Assembly (NCBI GenBank): GCA_963922455.1
Contig: CAWUIO010000066.1
Coordinates: 1 to 37,484, forward strand
Source of the DNA: CAWUIO01 sp963922455
Lineage (GTDB): Bacteria; Bacteroidota; Bacteroidia; Cytophagales; Microscillaceae
DNA: 37,484 nt
Direction: 5' to 3'
This document shows positions 9,264-17,376 of the stretch, piece by piece (position 1 is the first letter of the stretch; each line of letters opens with the position of its first letter). A program made the position numbers and the translations under genes. Under the pieces are notes generated by a model, which saw only the letters and a program-made list of their open reading frames with translations, did not search any database and was not told the DNA's origin.

Positions 9264-9710
9264 GAAGAATAAGAGGAGAGAGCCGAGAAGCGAGAGGAGC
9301 AGTTTTGAAGCTGCCCGGGCGCGCTTGTCATACGCCTGTCTCTTTCCAAGCATGGGCAATGGCCAATACTTAGACACCATCTTCATACTTTGGGGAAAAT
9401 TTTAAGCTTAGGGGGGATGGCACCCTTGTTAAAAATCTTGCTCCCATGATTTAAACCAAAAGATGCCTCTTTTTTGAGATGACAACAATATCACTTTATA
9501 CATTATGTGATAAATAGGATAATACTTTAAACGAATTGGGCGCCTCGAGTTTTTAAATTAATATCTATCTCAAATAATTACTCAACTTTACTTTGTATCT
9601 TCAAATAAAGTTAAATAATCAAGAAAAGTAGAAACGTACGTATCAATCTAAATCCTGAGGTTCTCCAAGAGAAATAAAGTATCCGAAATATTCAAATTTG
9701 TTTAAGCCAT
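9264..9710. other. Intergenic region marking the shift to A+T-rich DNA
   Basis: The first 40 nt are the purine-rich tail of module b. From about 9390 the base composition becomes clearly A+T-rich and stays so to 12136. No gene, tRNA or terminal repeat is visible. A Bacteroidota -7-like TATGTTTG occurs at 9710-9717 but no matching -33 TTG at the right distance was found. Confidence 0.5.
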
Positions 9711-9818
9711 ATGTTTGAGTTACTTGCCTCGTTAATAATTCACAAGGATAGTTTAGAAGATTACTCTTTTCTAGTATTTGGATATATAGGCTTGTTTGTT
9801 GTATATTTCAAAAAGTAA
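9711..9818 (+). CDS. Possible 35-residue single-pass membrane peptide
   Basis: ATG 9711 to TAA 9818 encodes MFELLASLIIHKDSL followed by a hydrophobic stretch FLVFGYIGLFVVYF and a KK end. It lies 20 nt before the first cassette gene on the same strand. A charged-then-hydrophobic layout fits a small membrane protein, but a frame this short in A+T-rich DNA can occur by chance, and the TATGTTTG promoter-like match overlaps its start. Confidence 0.25.
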   Translation: MFELLASLIIHKDSLEDYSFLVFGYIGLFVVYFKK

Positions 9819-9838
9819 CTTATTACAATAATTAAACA

Positions 9839-10516
9839 ATGAGTACCCCGAATTTCAAAATAGCAAAAATTCAATTTGAAACTCGCTATTCGCACCTATT
9901 ACATTTTAATGATGTTTACAAAAGAGTATTTACTCCTTTTTTAAGAGAAAGTAATATCAACTATCAACTAAGAAAAGGGAATTTTACTGATGAGATTGCC
10001 ATGAGTTTTAATGGATCATTTTATGAAATAGAAGCGCGTTTTGACAGAATGATTTTCAGACAAGAGGGTTTCGATACTGATACTGTAAATCAAAAAAGTA
10101 AATTTGTACATTTCATGGAGGCTTTTGAAAAAGTTAGAGATGATCAACTATTTGGACAAGATCAATTAAGTTTCATTGCTATTTGGGGAGTTAAAATTAT
10201 AGACAATAAAAGCATTGAAGATAATCTAAAAGACTTTTATGATAAATTCTTCAAGTTTTTACCAAACGAAAGTTATAAAGATCTAGGAATTATAGTTGAA
10301 AATCAGGAAAGTGGATTCCGATTAGAATTTGGCCCCTACACCGAAAAAGATTTGCAAAAACTAGATTTAAAAATGGATCACCCAAATAATAGACCTTTGA
10401 GAGAATCTCGTGGTATTTTGGCAATTGCGACTAAGAGCACAAACCAAACACCGAGTTTTAGTGTTTTCAAAAAAAATTTGAATAGTTTAATTGAAACAGT
10501 TAACAAGTTATTTTAG
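9839..10516 (+). CDS. Uncharacterised protein, first gene of the A+T-rich cassette
   Basis: A 225-residue soluble protein with no signal peptide or membrane helix. It begins MSTPNFKIAKIQFETRYSHL and is predicted by eye to be mixed alpha/beta with long charged helices. The size and opening (an aromatic/hydrophobic strand, then FNDVYKRVFTPFLRE) are loosely reminiscent of the sporadically distributed TIGR04255-type proteins found in mobile cassettes, but no motif proves this. Its TAG stop is followed two bases later by the ATG of the next gene, so the two are surely co-transcribed. Codon choice is A/T-ending, unlike the surrounding genes. Confidence 0.75.
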   Translation: MSTPNFKIAKIQFETRYSHLLHFNDVYKRVFTPFLRESNINYQLRKGNFTDEIAMSFNGSFYEIEARFDRMIFRQEGFDTDTVNQKSKFVHFMEAFEKVRDDQLFGQDQLSFIAIWGVKIIDNKSIEDNLKDFYDKFFKFLPNESYKDLGIIVENQESGFRLEFGPYTEKDLQKLDLKMDHPNNRPLRESRGILAIATKSTNQTPSFSVFKKNLNSLIETVNKLF

Positions 10517-10518
10517 AT

Positions 10519-11067
10519 ATGAGCAGCTTAGAATATGAAAAATCTACTGATACCACTAACTATGGCAAGGAGGTTAACTTTTCTGAATATTTGTTACCCA
10601 AGACCTTTACTAACTTGACAGAGGCACCAAATTCTAATTTAAAAGAGTTTAAATCAGCAGATATACCTAAGATAAGTATACAAGAAAATACTGAGAATGA
10701 CGATAGGGATATAGCAGATTTGGTAATTAATGATAAGGGCATATTAGAAGATTCTTGGCTTAAAAAAAATAAAATCCCAGCAATAGTAACTGAAATAATA
10801 GATGATAGGGTTGTCGTTTTAGATTGTCTTCTTGATAAAGAAAATAAAGAATACGAAGAGAGGGTTTTTGAATATTTTTTCTTTCAGAAAATTAAACAAT
10901 TTGCTGTTGGAAAATTAATCCAAATTATAATATATCAAATGCCAGGTGAAATCAAATATAAATTTTTAGACGGAGAAGGCACGATATCAAGAAATGACTT
11001 CTTATTTGAAGTAGAACAGGACTTACAACATAAAATTGAAAATTCAGATATTTTTAAAAGCAAGTAA
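10519..11067 (+). CDS. Uncharacterised protein, second gene of the A+T-rich cassette
   Basis: A 182-residue soluble protein. The first 75 residues are polar, rich in S, T, N and E, and probably disordered. The remainder (from about residue 85: IPAIVTEIIDDRVVVLDCLL, then VFEYFFFQKIKQFAVGKLIQ and IIIYQMPGEIKYKFLDGEG) alternates hydrophobic residues like a small beta-barrel, possibly OB- or S1-like; that is an impression from the pattern only. It is translationally linked to both neighbours (2 nt after the upstream stop; the downstream start lies one base after its own stop). Nothing identifies a catalytic site. A role as adaptor or effector of the MBL-fold enzyme would fit its position. Confidence 0.75.
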   Translation: MSSLEYEKSTDTTNYGKEVNFSEYLLPKTFTNLTEAPNSNLKEFKSADIPKISIQENTENDDRDIADLVINDKGILEDSWLKKNKIPAIVTEIIDDRVVVLDCLLDKENKEYEERVFEYFFFQKIKQFAVGKLIQIIIYQMPGEIKYKFLDGEGTISRNDFLFEVEQDLQHKIENSDIFKSK

Positions 11068-11068
11068 A

Positions 11069-12136
11069 TTGATTATAACTTTTAAAGATGTTGGTTTAGG
11101 GGATTCCATTATAATAGAATGGCTTGATGATAATAATAATTGTAAGCTTGGGGTCATAGATTGTTGCTTATATAAACATTCAAATCCAGTTCTTGAGCAT
11201 ATAAGAAGACATAGAATAAATGAGATTAGCTTTTTGATTATTTCACATGCACACGAAGATCATTACTCAGGTTTAGAAGAGTTGTTGCAATATTGCATTA
11301 ATTCAAATACTATTATTCATAATTTTTATCACCCATTTCGTGATAATTTATTAATATCTATTTTAAATGGGGACAAAAAAAGCTACTCAAAAAAGTCAAA
11401 GCTTCAATCTTTAATAAGAACGATTTATGAGGTTTGTAATAATACAATTATAAAGAATCCTGTTTCTCCAATTACAAAAAACACAAAAGGCTTAACACTT
11501 AACAAGGTGACTTTTCTAGAATTCATCTCTCCTCACCACGATGACTTTCTTAAAGTTGTAAAGGCACAATCTAAAAATTACTCAAGAGGTGATTCGGTTG
11601 ATTACAATTGGATAGCTAGTATTATCAAAATATTTTCAAAGGATTGGTACATACTTTTAACTTCAGATGCCACAAAAAAACATTTCAGTAGGTTAAAAGA
11701 AGAACAAAAAGAGATTGATTTAAATAAATTGTTGATTTTAAACCAAATCCCTCATCATGGTTCAAAACACAATCATTTCGTCAAGTTTTGGCAGTTGTTG
11801 AAGAAAGGCGATGGTTGCCCATCTATTGTTTCAGTTGGAGAAAATAAAAAGTACAGATTACCTGACTCTGAGGTAATAGAATCTTTTATCAATCTAGGAT
11901 ACGAAGTATTTTCTACAAATTATGTGAATGGATTAAGGGATTATTTTGAGACTACCCAAACTCTTGAGAAGGAAAACATTAGCTCATTATTGGATCTAAT
12001 TTCAACAACCTCTGATGAACCAAAATCTAATCCCAAAGATAATAACCTGAAGTATAATGGAGATAAAATATTTAAACTAGATATAACTAAAAATAGATTC
12101 GTATTTATAGATAATCAATCCTCTTTAAAATCTTGA
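11069..12136 (+). CDS. MBL-fold metallohydrolase (ComEC C-terminal-domain-like), third cassette gene
   Basis: Starting at TTG 11069 (one base after the upstream stop) gives a 355-residue protein opening IITFKDVGLGDSIIIEW, the usual start of stand-alone ComEC-like MBL proteins. A longer TTG start at 11036 would add eleven residues and overlap the previous gene. The metal-binding motif HAHEDH is at residues 60-65. Further family marks are LLTSDATKK and IPHHGSKHNHF. Members of this group are zinc-dependent phosphodiesterases or nucleases; ComEC's own domain degrades the non-entering DNA strand. There are no membrane segments and no signal peptide, so it should act in the cytoplasm. The last 60 residues are polar. 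The 3' end overlaps the convergent sugar dehydrogenase gene by 22 bp. Confidence 0.85.
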   Translation: MIITFKDVGLGDSIIIEWLDDNNNCKLGVIDCCLYKHSNPVLEHIRRHRINEISFLIISHAHEDHYSGLEELLQYCINSNTIIHNFYHPFRDNLLISILNGDKKSYSKKSKLQSLIRTIYEVCNNTIIKNPVSPITKNTKGLTLNKVTFLEFISPHHDDFLKVVKAQSKNYSRGDSVDYNWIASIIKIFSKDWYILLTSDATKKHFSRLKEEQKEIDLNKLLILNQIPHHGSKHNHFVKFWQLLKKGDGCPSIVSVGENKKYRLPDSEVIESFINLGYEVFSTNYVNGLRDYFETTQTLEKENISSLLDLISTTSDEPKSNPKDNNLKYNGDKIFKLDITKNRFVFIDNQSSLKS

Positions 12137-13299
12137 GTTCTTCTCACCCGCAAAACCCGCCCCTGTGGCTCATCACTCAACAGGTACAAAGCTCCTCCCG
12201 GACTCTGCACCGCCTTACGAAGCCGAAGCGGCTCTTCGGCAAACAAAGGAATGGCCTCCGAAATGGTATCGCCCGAGACCACCAGCCGCCAACAGCTCCC
12301 CGCCGAAAGCCCCGGCACGATGAGGTTGCCTTGCCACTCGGGAAACTCTGGGCCGGTGTAAAAGCAGAGGCCGGTGGGGGCTACGGTTTGTTCCCAGTAC
12401 CAGGCCGGGGCGGTGTATTCCCGGCCTTCCAAGGTGGGGGGCGTGTAATCTTCCGCTCGATACTTGCCCGTGGTTTGGATGGGCCAGCCGTAATTGGCCC
12501 CAGCTTGGAGCAAGTTGACTTCATCGCCTTGTTGGGTGCCGTGCTCGCTAAACCAGATGCGCTGGGTTTGGGGATTGACCGCAAGGCCCTGGGCAGCCCG
12601 AATGCCGATGGCATAAGCTCCGGGAACGGCACCTTCGCCCCAGTCGGGATTATCCTCAGGGATGCTGCCGTCGGGATTGAGGCGGTAGATCATGCCCCTA
12701 GGATCACCCACATTTTGGGCCACGGGTAACTCGGGCTGGTCAATTACCTGATAAAAGTGTTCTCCGGCTGTGATGTAGAGTTTGCCATCCGGGCCAAAGC
12801 ACATGCCGCCGCCGTAGTGGAAAAGCACCGGGCTAAAAGGTTGAACGCTTAATAAGACCTTAACCTGTTCTAAGGAATCCTCCTTGAGCACCGCCCGGAT
12901 GACTTGGGTGCCATTCCCGGCTTCATTTTCGGCGGCGTAAGCGACATAGACGTATTGGTTTTGGGCAAAATCGGGATCAACGAGCACTTCAAAGATGCCC
13001 GAGTTGTCCCGCCCATCCTTGATCCGGATGCTGTCTACCAAATCCTCGGGGAAACCTTGGATGAGCGTTTTTTCTTTACTTTCCAGATTAGCCCGGAGGA
13101 GGTTTCCATCTTTTTCGGTGATCAATACTTCCGCTTCGCTAAGAAAAGCCATGCTCCAGGGGTGGCGCAGGCTGTCCAGCACGGTTTCGCGTAGGGGGAC
13201 GGGGGGAGCGGTATTTTGAGGGATACTTTCCTCTGGGGTTTGGGGGGATTGGCAGTGTATAAGGAAGAAAAAAATAAGAAGTTTTTGATAAGCTTTCAT
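12115..13299 (-). CDS. PQQ-dependent sugar dehydrogenase-like protein (soluble GDH/Hhip fold)
   Basis: A 394-residue protein with an N-terminal hydrophobic segment ending at C16 (LIHC), possibly a lipoprotein although histidine before the cysteine is atypical. The propeller begins LDSLRHPWSMAFLSEAEVLI and contains the family's hallmark HYGGGMCFGPDGKLYITAGE (GDH/YliI-type HxGGxxxFGPDGxLY). RIWFSEHGTQQGDEVNLL then matches the conserved W-x-x-EHG-x-x-x-x-DE-x-N segment, followed by ANYGWP. These proteins oxidise aldoses with pyrroloquinoline quinone in the periplasm; whether PQQ is bound here is not shown. Base composition switches sharply from the neighbouring cassette to G+C-richer sequence inside the shared 3' end. 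Confidence 0.88.
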   Translation of the reverse strand: MKAYQKLLIFFFLIHCQSPQTPEESIPQNTAPPVPLRETVLDSLRHPWSMAFLSEAEVLITEKDGNLLRANLESKEKTLIQGFPEDLVDSIRIKDGRDNSGIFEVLVDPDFAQNQYVYVAYAAENEAGNGTQVIRAVLKEDSLEQVKVLLSVQPFSPVLFHYGGGMCFGPDGKLYITAGEHFYQVIDQPELPVAQNVGDPRGMIYRLNPDGSIPEDNPDWGEGAVPGAYAIGIRAAQGLAVNPQTQRIWFSEHGTQQGDEVNLLQAGANYGWPIQTTGKYRAEDYTPPTLEGREYTAPAWYWEQTVAPTGLCFYTGPEFPEWQGNLIVPGLSAGSCWRLVVSGDTISEAIPLFAEEPLRLRKAVQSPGGALYLLSDEPQGRVLRVRRTQDFKED

Positions 13300-13573
13300 G
13301 AGTATTATTTGATTATAGTTAACGTATAAATACGCTTGGGTGATAAGTTTTAATAATTTCGTCTTGTTTAGGGTTTAATAGCAGGAGAAAAAAGACCGCC
13401 GATTGTGTACATTTGTTTCTAAATAAAACCGATGAGATTGTAGGCCTTGATCTTTGAAACCTACGGAAAGAATACATAAACAGATTTCTCCAAAATGAAA
13501 AAAAAGTGCAAATTGAGCGGGGGGAACCGTCCCGGTTCCCATATCCCGGTTCTCGCCTCCCTGCTCTCAAAAT
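13300..13573. other. Intergenic region with purine-heptamer tract
   Basis: No gene is seen. At 13529-13563 the minus strand carries heptamers like those of module a (CGAGAAC, CGGGATA, TGGGAAC, CGGGAC). An 8-bp hairpin with arms GGGAACCG (13522-13529) and CGGTTCCC (13533-13540) overlaps it. The tract is the purine tail of module c. Confidence 0.5.
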
Positions 13574-13703
13574 GGCTGAGGGATAGAGCGGCCTGTTTGA
13601 GCTCGCCGCTGGATTGCGCGGGGGCCAGCGAGTAGCGAAAGCCCGACCCCGGCGGCAGGCAAGGGGCTAGGGAGTAGGTAATTTCATCGCCGGGGGCAGC
13701 CCC
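13574..13703 (-). repeat. Repeat end module 'c' (solo)
   Basis: On the minus strand from 13703: GGGGCTGCCCCCGGCG, a unique loop of about 33 nt, the complementary arm CGCCGGGG, TCGGGCTTTCGCTACTCGC, and finally AGGCCGCTCTATCCCTCAGCC. No inverted partner is found to its left. It lies between divergent genes, so it does not sit in the 3' region of a gene reading the same way. Confidence 0.85.
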
Positions 13704-13879
13704 AGAAGAAAATGACATTTGCCTCATGAACTCATTAATGTCCCGTCTAAACTAAAAAGAATTGACATAAAATGGAAGGGACTGCTTGGGTAAAAATTTT
13801 AAAAAAAATTGCCTAGCTTGTCCCTAAGAGCCAAGGCTGGGGGTCTCTAAGGGGCAAGGTAACCAAACCACTAATAACT

Positions 13880-14218
13880 ATGCAAAATTTTTTGATTTTG
13901 ATTCGTGAAGACATCGCCCGGGTAAAGGAGATGTCAGAAGAGGCTATGCAGGCGGAGATCCAGCAATATACGCGCTGGGTGGAGAAGCTAGCCGAGACCA
14001 ACAATTTTGTTTCGGGAGACCCTCTGGAAAACTACGGGAATTGGATGACCTCGGAAAGTGTCCGCTCCGACGGCCCCTTTATGGAGTCAAAAGAGGTGAT
14101 TACAGGCTACATCATGATGCAGGCCGAGAACCTGGACCACGCCACTGAGCTGGCCAAAACCTGCCCAATTTTTGAGACGGGGGGGATGCTGGAAGTTAGG
14201 CCCATTATGAAATTCTAA
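13880..14218 (+). CDS. YCII/DGPF-domain protein
   Basis: A 112-residue soluble protein of the YCII-related family: strand MQNFLILIRED, helix EEAMQAEIQQYTRWVEKLAE, the motif SDGPFMESKEVITGY (DGPF, with the conserved KE), then AENLDHATELAKTCPIF and a final strand EVRPIM. DGPF proteins are commonly encoded with ECF42-type sigma factors. Here the stop TAA is followed directly by the ATG of such a sigma factor, indicating translational coupling. The biochemical role is unknown; YciI-like domains are small dimeric ferredoxin-like folds. Confidence 0.88.
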   Translation: MQNFLILIREDIARVKEMSEEAMQAEIQQYTRWVEKLAETNNFVSGDPLENYGNWMTSESVRSDGPFMESKEVITGYIMMQAENLDHATELAKTCPIFETGGMLEVRPIMKF

Positions 14219-15484
14219 ATGGCTGCCGCGGATAAGCTTAGTATCCAACAGGAAGTCAGCCGGCTTTACCAAGCGCATGCTGGGGCCTTGCTGGCTTCTC
14301 TGCTTTCCTATTTTAAGCTTTCTCAAATGGAGATGGCCGAAGATGTAGTCCAAGATACCTTTGAAGCGGCTTGGTTGGACTGGAGTAAAAAAGGCTTGCC
14401 CGATCATCCTAAAGCTTGGCTCTTTAAAGTGTGTAAAAATAAGGCGCTCAAAGCAATGCAGCGCAAGAGTTATCAAGACCGTCGTTATGGGAGTACCCCT
14501 CCCGAACGAGGAGGAGCAGCTGCCCTGGACCGGGCTTTTTTGCCTCACGAAATTGCCGATACACAGTTGAGGCTCTTGTTTGCCACATGTCATCCCGATT
14601 TATCTCCAAAAGCCCGGATTATGCTCACTCTCAAAACGCAAGCGGGCTTTAAAACGGAAGAAATTGCCAAGGGGCTGGGCATGCAAGCCGAAGCCGTCAA
14701 AAGACAATTGAGCCGATGCCGGGCTTTTCTCCGAGAGCGGAATATCCCCCTCAAAGTGCCTTTTTTGTTGCAATCGCAGCCCCGCTTGAACAGTGTACAC
14801 CAGGTATTGTACCTTCTCTTTAATGAGGGGTATTATGCTTCGGGGGGGGAAGTCGGGATTCGGAAAGAACTATGCTGGGAAGCCCTCCGGCTTACCCGTA
14901 CTTTACTCGATACCCCGAAGATTGCCCGGGGGGATACCTATGCGTTGTTTGCCTTGATGCTCTTTCACAGTGCCCGTATGGAAGCTCGCTTGGGGGCAAA
15001 TGGGATTATGATTGATTTAGAAAACCAAGACCGTAAGCTCTGGGACCGTGCTTTGATCCAGAGTGGAATTCACTTTTTTAATCAGGCGGAGGCTTCGGCA
15101 GGCTGGTCCCGTTATCACGGCGAGGCGGCTATTGCTTCCCTGCACTGTACTTCGGCTAGCTTTGCAAAAACTCCCTGGGCATCTATTTTAAAAATATATG
15201 ATCGCCTATTAGAATTAGAAGATTCTCCTTTTACTCGTTTTAACCGCTGTATTGCCTTATTTTATGGGGGGGAGCCAGAAAAGGCTGTGCAGGAGTTGCG
15301 CCAACTTGCTCCGGGGCCAGATCCGGTTTTGTATGAAGCGAGCCTAGCTAAGCTATACGGGGTGATGGGGCAAAAGGAGCGCTCAAGGGAGCATTATCGT
15401 CGGGCTATGGCCTATGCCTTTTCGCCATTTGAGCGAAGGGCGATTCGGGAAAAATTAGAGAAGCTGGGCGGCGGGGCTTTATAG
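14219..15484 (+). CDS. ECF42-like RNA polymerase sigma factor with C-terminal TPR-type extension
   Basis: A 421-residue protein. The sigma-2 region is about residues 15-75 (MAEDVVQDTFEAAWLDW), followed by HPKAWLFKVCKNKALKAMQR. The sigma-4 region is about 120-160 (FKTEEIAKGLGMQAEAVKRQ). The long C-terminal part (about 185-421, with LLFNEGYYASGG, LFALMLFHSAR, FTRFNRCIALFYGG and paired helices near the end) is the DUF6596/TPR-like extension of the ECF42 group, which in studied members is needed for activity and replaces an anti-sigma factor. It abuts the DGPF gene, the known partner of the group. Normal length. It ends in TAG. Confidence 0.88.
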   Translation: MAAADKLSIQQEVSRLYQAHAGALLASLLSYFKLSQMEMAEDVVQDTFEAAWLDWSKKGLPDHPKAWLFKVCKNKALKAMQRKSYQDRRYGSTPPERGGAAALDRAFLPHEIADTQLRLLFATCHPDLSPKARIMLTLKTQAGFKTEEIAKGLGMQAEAVKRQLSRCRAFLRERNIPLKVPFLLQSQPRLNSVHQVLYLLFNEGYYASGGEVGIRKELCWEALRLTRTLLDTPKIARGDTYALFALMLFHSARMEARLGANGIMIDLENQDRKLWDRALIQSGIHFFNQAEASAGWSRYHGEAAIASLHCTSASFAKTPWASILKIYDRLLELEDSPFTRFNRCIALFYGGEPEKAVQELRQLAPGPDPVLYEASLAKLYGVMGQKERSREHYRRAMAYAFSPFERRAIREKLEKLGGGAL

Positions 15485-15488
15485 GGTA

Positions 15489-15518
15489 AATAAAAAGCCC
15501 GAGCGGAACGCTCGGGCT
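15489..15518 (-). terminator. Intrinsic terminator of the OmpA/TSP3 gene
   Basis: Perfect 10-bp arms AGCCCGAGCG (15496-15505) and CGCTCGGGCT (15509-15518) with a GAA loop. On the minus strand the stem is followed by TTTTTATTTA, so it works for the gene ending at 15559. It sits 41 nt past that stop and can also impede plus-strand transcripts of the sigma factor gene. Confidence 0.85.
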
Positions 15519-15558
15519 GGGATCATACTGCATTAGCAAACACATACAACAACGAGAT

Positions 15559-17013
15559 CTAGTTGGCCAAGTGTATTTCTACCCGACGGTTTTTAGCCCG
15601 TCCGGCGGCCGTAGTATTGGGAGCAACAGGCTTAGCAATTCCATAACCCGTAGAAGTTAGACGGCCCGCCGAAATATTCTTGTCAACAAAGTATTTCTTT
15701 ACGGCATCGGCCCGTCTTTGAGAAAGTGCCTTGTTCCTTCCGGCGTTTCCTACATTATCGGTATATCCTTCAATGCGGAATTTGCTATCCGGGTACTGGC
15801 TCATTATGGCAATAATTTTATCCAATTCGGTCAGGGATTCTTGCTTAATGGTAGAGCTTCCGGTGTTGAATTGAATCAGACTGGCACTCATAGAAAGTTT
15901 TTTCTCTACTTCTTCCTTGTCAATTTTCTTTTCAGGACAACCCTGCTCGCTGGCTACCCCGGCTACTTGAGGACACTTATCATCTTTGTCGGCAATACCA
16001 TCACCATCGCTATCCGGGCATCCATTTAGGCTTTTACTGCCGGCTACTTGGGGGCAGTTATCATCCTTGTCGGCAATACCATCACCATCGCTGTCTGGGC
16101 ACCCGGCCAAAGTAGCTAATCCCGCAACTTGGGGGCAATTATCATCTTTATCCACTACCCCATCGCCATCACTATCGGGGCAACCTCCCATATTGGATAA
16201 TCCTGCTACGTCTGGGCAGTTATCATCTTTATCAGCTACTCCATCTTCATCACGATCGGGACAGCCTGATAGACTAGCCAATCCAGCGGCATTGGGGCAG
16301 GTGTCATCTTTGTCGGCAATTCCATCGGCATCGCTATCTGGGCATCCGTTCATGGTTTTGAGACCGGGGACGCTGGGGCAACGGTCTTGGGTATCCGAAA
16401 TGCCGTCGCCATCGCTATCTTTGGCGCCAAAGCGGAATTTAACTCCCATACTGTGGTGCAAATAGTCATTAAATTTATTTACCCAATCGTAATCAACTTG
16501 GTAGAAGAAGCCCACATTGACGTCCTCTTTGGGGTTTAACCAAAGGTTGGTACCAATACCTGCATTGAGAAGACCTTTGGCTCTCTCGCTGATCACGGCT
16601 ACTCCACCGCCCACGTGTAAGTAGGGGTCAAACCAGGAGTTCTCATGAATTATGTAGCCATTGGCAAACTTGTATTGTAAGCCGAGGTCAAAATCAAAGT
16701 TAACTCCACTGCTGGAAATGTTTTCTTCAAACCCTCCATCTGGGGCTTTACGGGAATCTGTTTCATTAAAGGCAGCCGAACCTACCAAATTAAAGGAAGA
16801 GCCCAAGGCACGTCCTACCAAGAACTTACCCCCAAAATTCCAATTATCTAGGTGATAAATACGAGAAAGGCTACCATCGGCGGCCCGATAATCCAATCCA
16901 GAAAAGGCAAAACCCATAGCCCAAGGTTTATCAGTATTTTGAGCACTTAAGGGAGATTGAAGGCATAGCATAGCTATGAGAATAATGAAGTATATTCTTT
17001 TCATTTGAGTCAT
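15559..17013 (-). CDS. OmpA-family outer-membrane protein with thrombospondin type 3 repeats
   Basis: A 484-residue protein: signal peptide (about 1-24, ending LSAQ), an N-terminal eight-stranded-barrel-like region (about 28-200), six calcium-binding TSP3 repeats (about 203-360, pattern DSDGDGIADKDDNCPQVAG), and a C-terminal OmpA peptidoglycan-binding domain (about 380-484: IQFNTGSSTIKQESLTELDK, EGYTDNVGNAG, GYGIAKPVAPN, NRRVEI). It links outer membrane and cell wall; the acidic repeats form a rigid calcium-loaded spacer. The architecture is typical of abundant Bacteroidota porin-like OmpA proteins. A strong terminator follows. It ends in TAG. Confidence 0.92.
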   Translation of the reverse strand: MTQMKRIYFIILIAMLCLQSPLSAQNTDKPWAMGFAFSGLDYRAADGSLSRIYHLDNWNFGGKFLVGRALGSSFNLVGSAAFNETDSRKAPDGGFEENISSSGVNFDFDLGLQYKFANGYIIHENSWFDPYLHVGGGVAVISERAKGLLNAGIGTNLWLNPKEDVNVGFFYQVDYDWVNKFNDYLHHSMGVKFRFGAKDSDGDGISDTQDRCPSVPGLKTMNGCPDSDADGIADKDDTCPNAAGLASLSGCPDRDEDGVADKDDNCPDVAGLSNMGGCPDSDGDGVVDKDDNCPQVAGLATLAGCPDSDGDGIADKDDNCPQVAGSKSLNGCPDSDGDGIADKDDKCPQVAGVASEQGCPEKKIDKEEVEKKLSMSASLIQFNTGSSTIKQESLTELDKIIAIMSQYPDSKFRIEGYTDNVGNAGRNKALSQRRADAVKKYFVDKNISAGRLTSTGYGIAKPVAPNTTAAGRAKNRRVEIHLAN

Positions 17014-17376
17014 AATTTAGTGAATAATGATTGTCTAGTTTGCCTATAAGCTCCATTATAAGAACCTGTATACATGTCACTGCTTTGTTATGTCCTTGTT
17101 GAAAAGCAATGGCTCAAAACAGGTCTTCGCTTGGATTCTTGGAGAAGGAAAGAGTCAAAACAACTTGGGCCCTTGTAAGTCATCAGTCTCTTGTTCCGGT
17201 CCAATTTACGGCAAACTGTGGGTAAGACTTCTTGCTAAGGAATAGGTCACACTCTTTTTTTTAAATTTTAAAACTAGTGTATGAGCGACGTTAATAGCCG
17301 GAGTTTTTGCTTTTAATCCGTGATCTTGCCTGAAATTTAGTATATTAAAAACGTATTTACACGAAACAATATATCC
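17014..17376. other. Divergent promoter region between OmpA/TSP3 and ankyrin genes
   Basis: About 360 nt without a gene. It must hold the promoters of both divergent genes, but no clean TTG/TAnnTTTG pair was found. TATAAG occurs twice (near 17045 and 17056) and A+T-rich tracts lie close to both starts. No repeat module is present. Confidence 0.4.

Noticed and set aside
9133..9405. Open frames over repeat module b on both strands
   Set aside because: They contain the conserved repeat core (GRAFATRR-type translation, also seen at 22509-22736 and 29700-29779) and no protein family.
12133..12729. 198-codon plus-strand frame opposite the sugar dehydrogenase
   Set aside because: It is a shadow of a well-supported GDH-type gene in high G+C codons.
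16000..16465. Open frame of 159 codons opposite the TSP3 repeats
   Set aside because: It is a periodic shadow of the DSDGDGIADKDD repeats on the minus strand.
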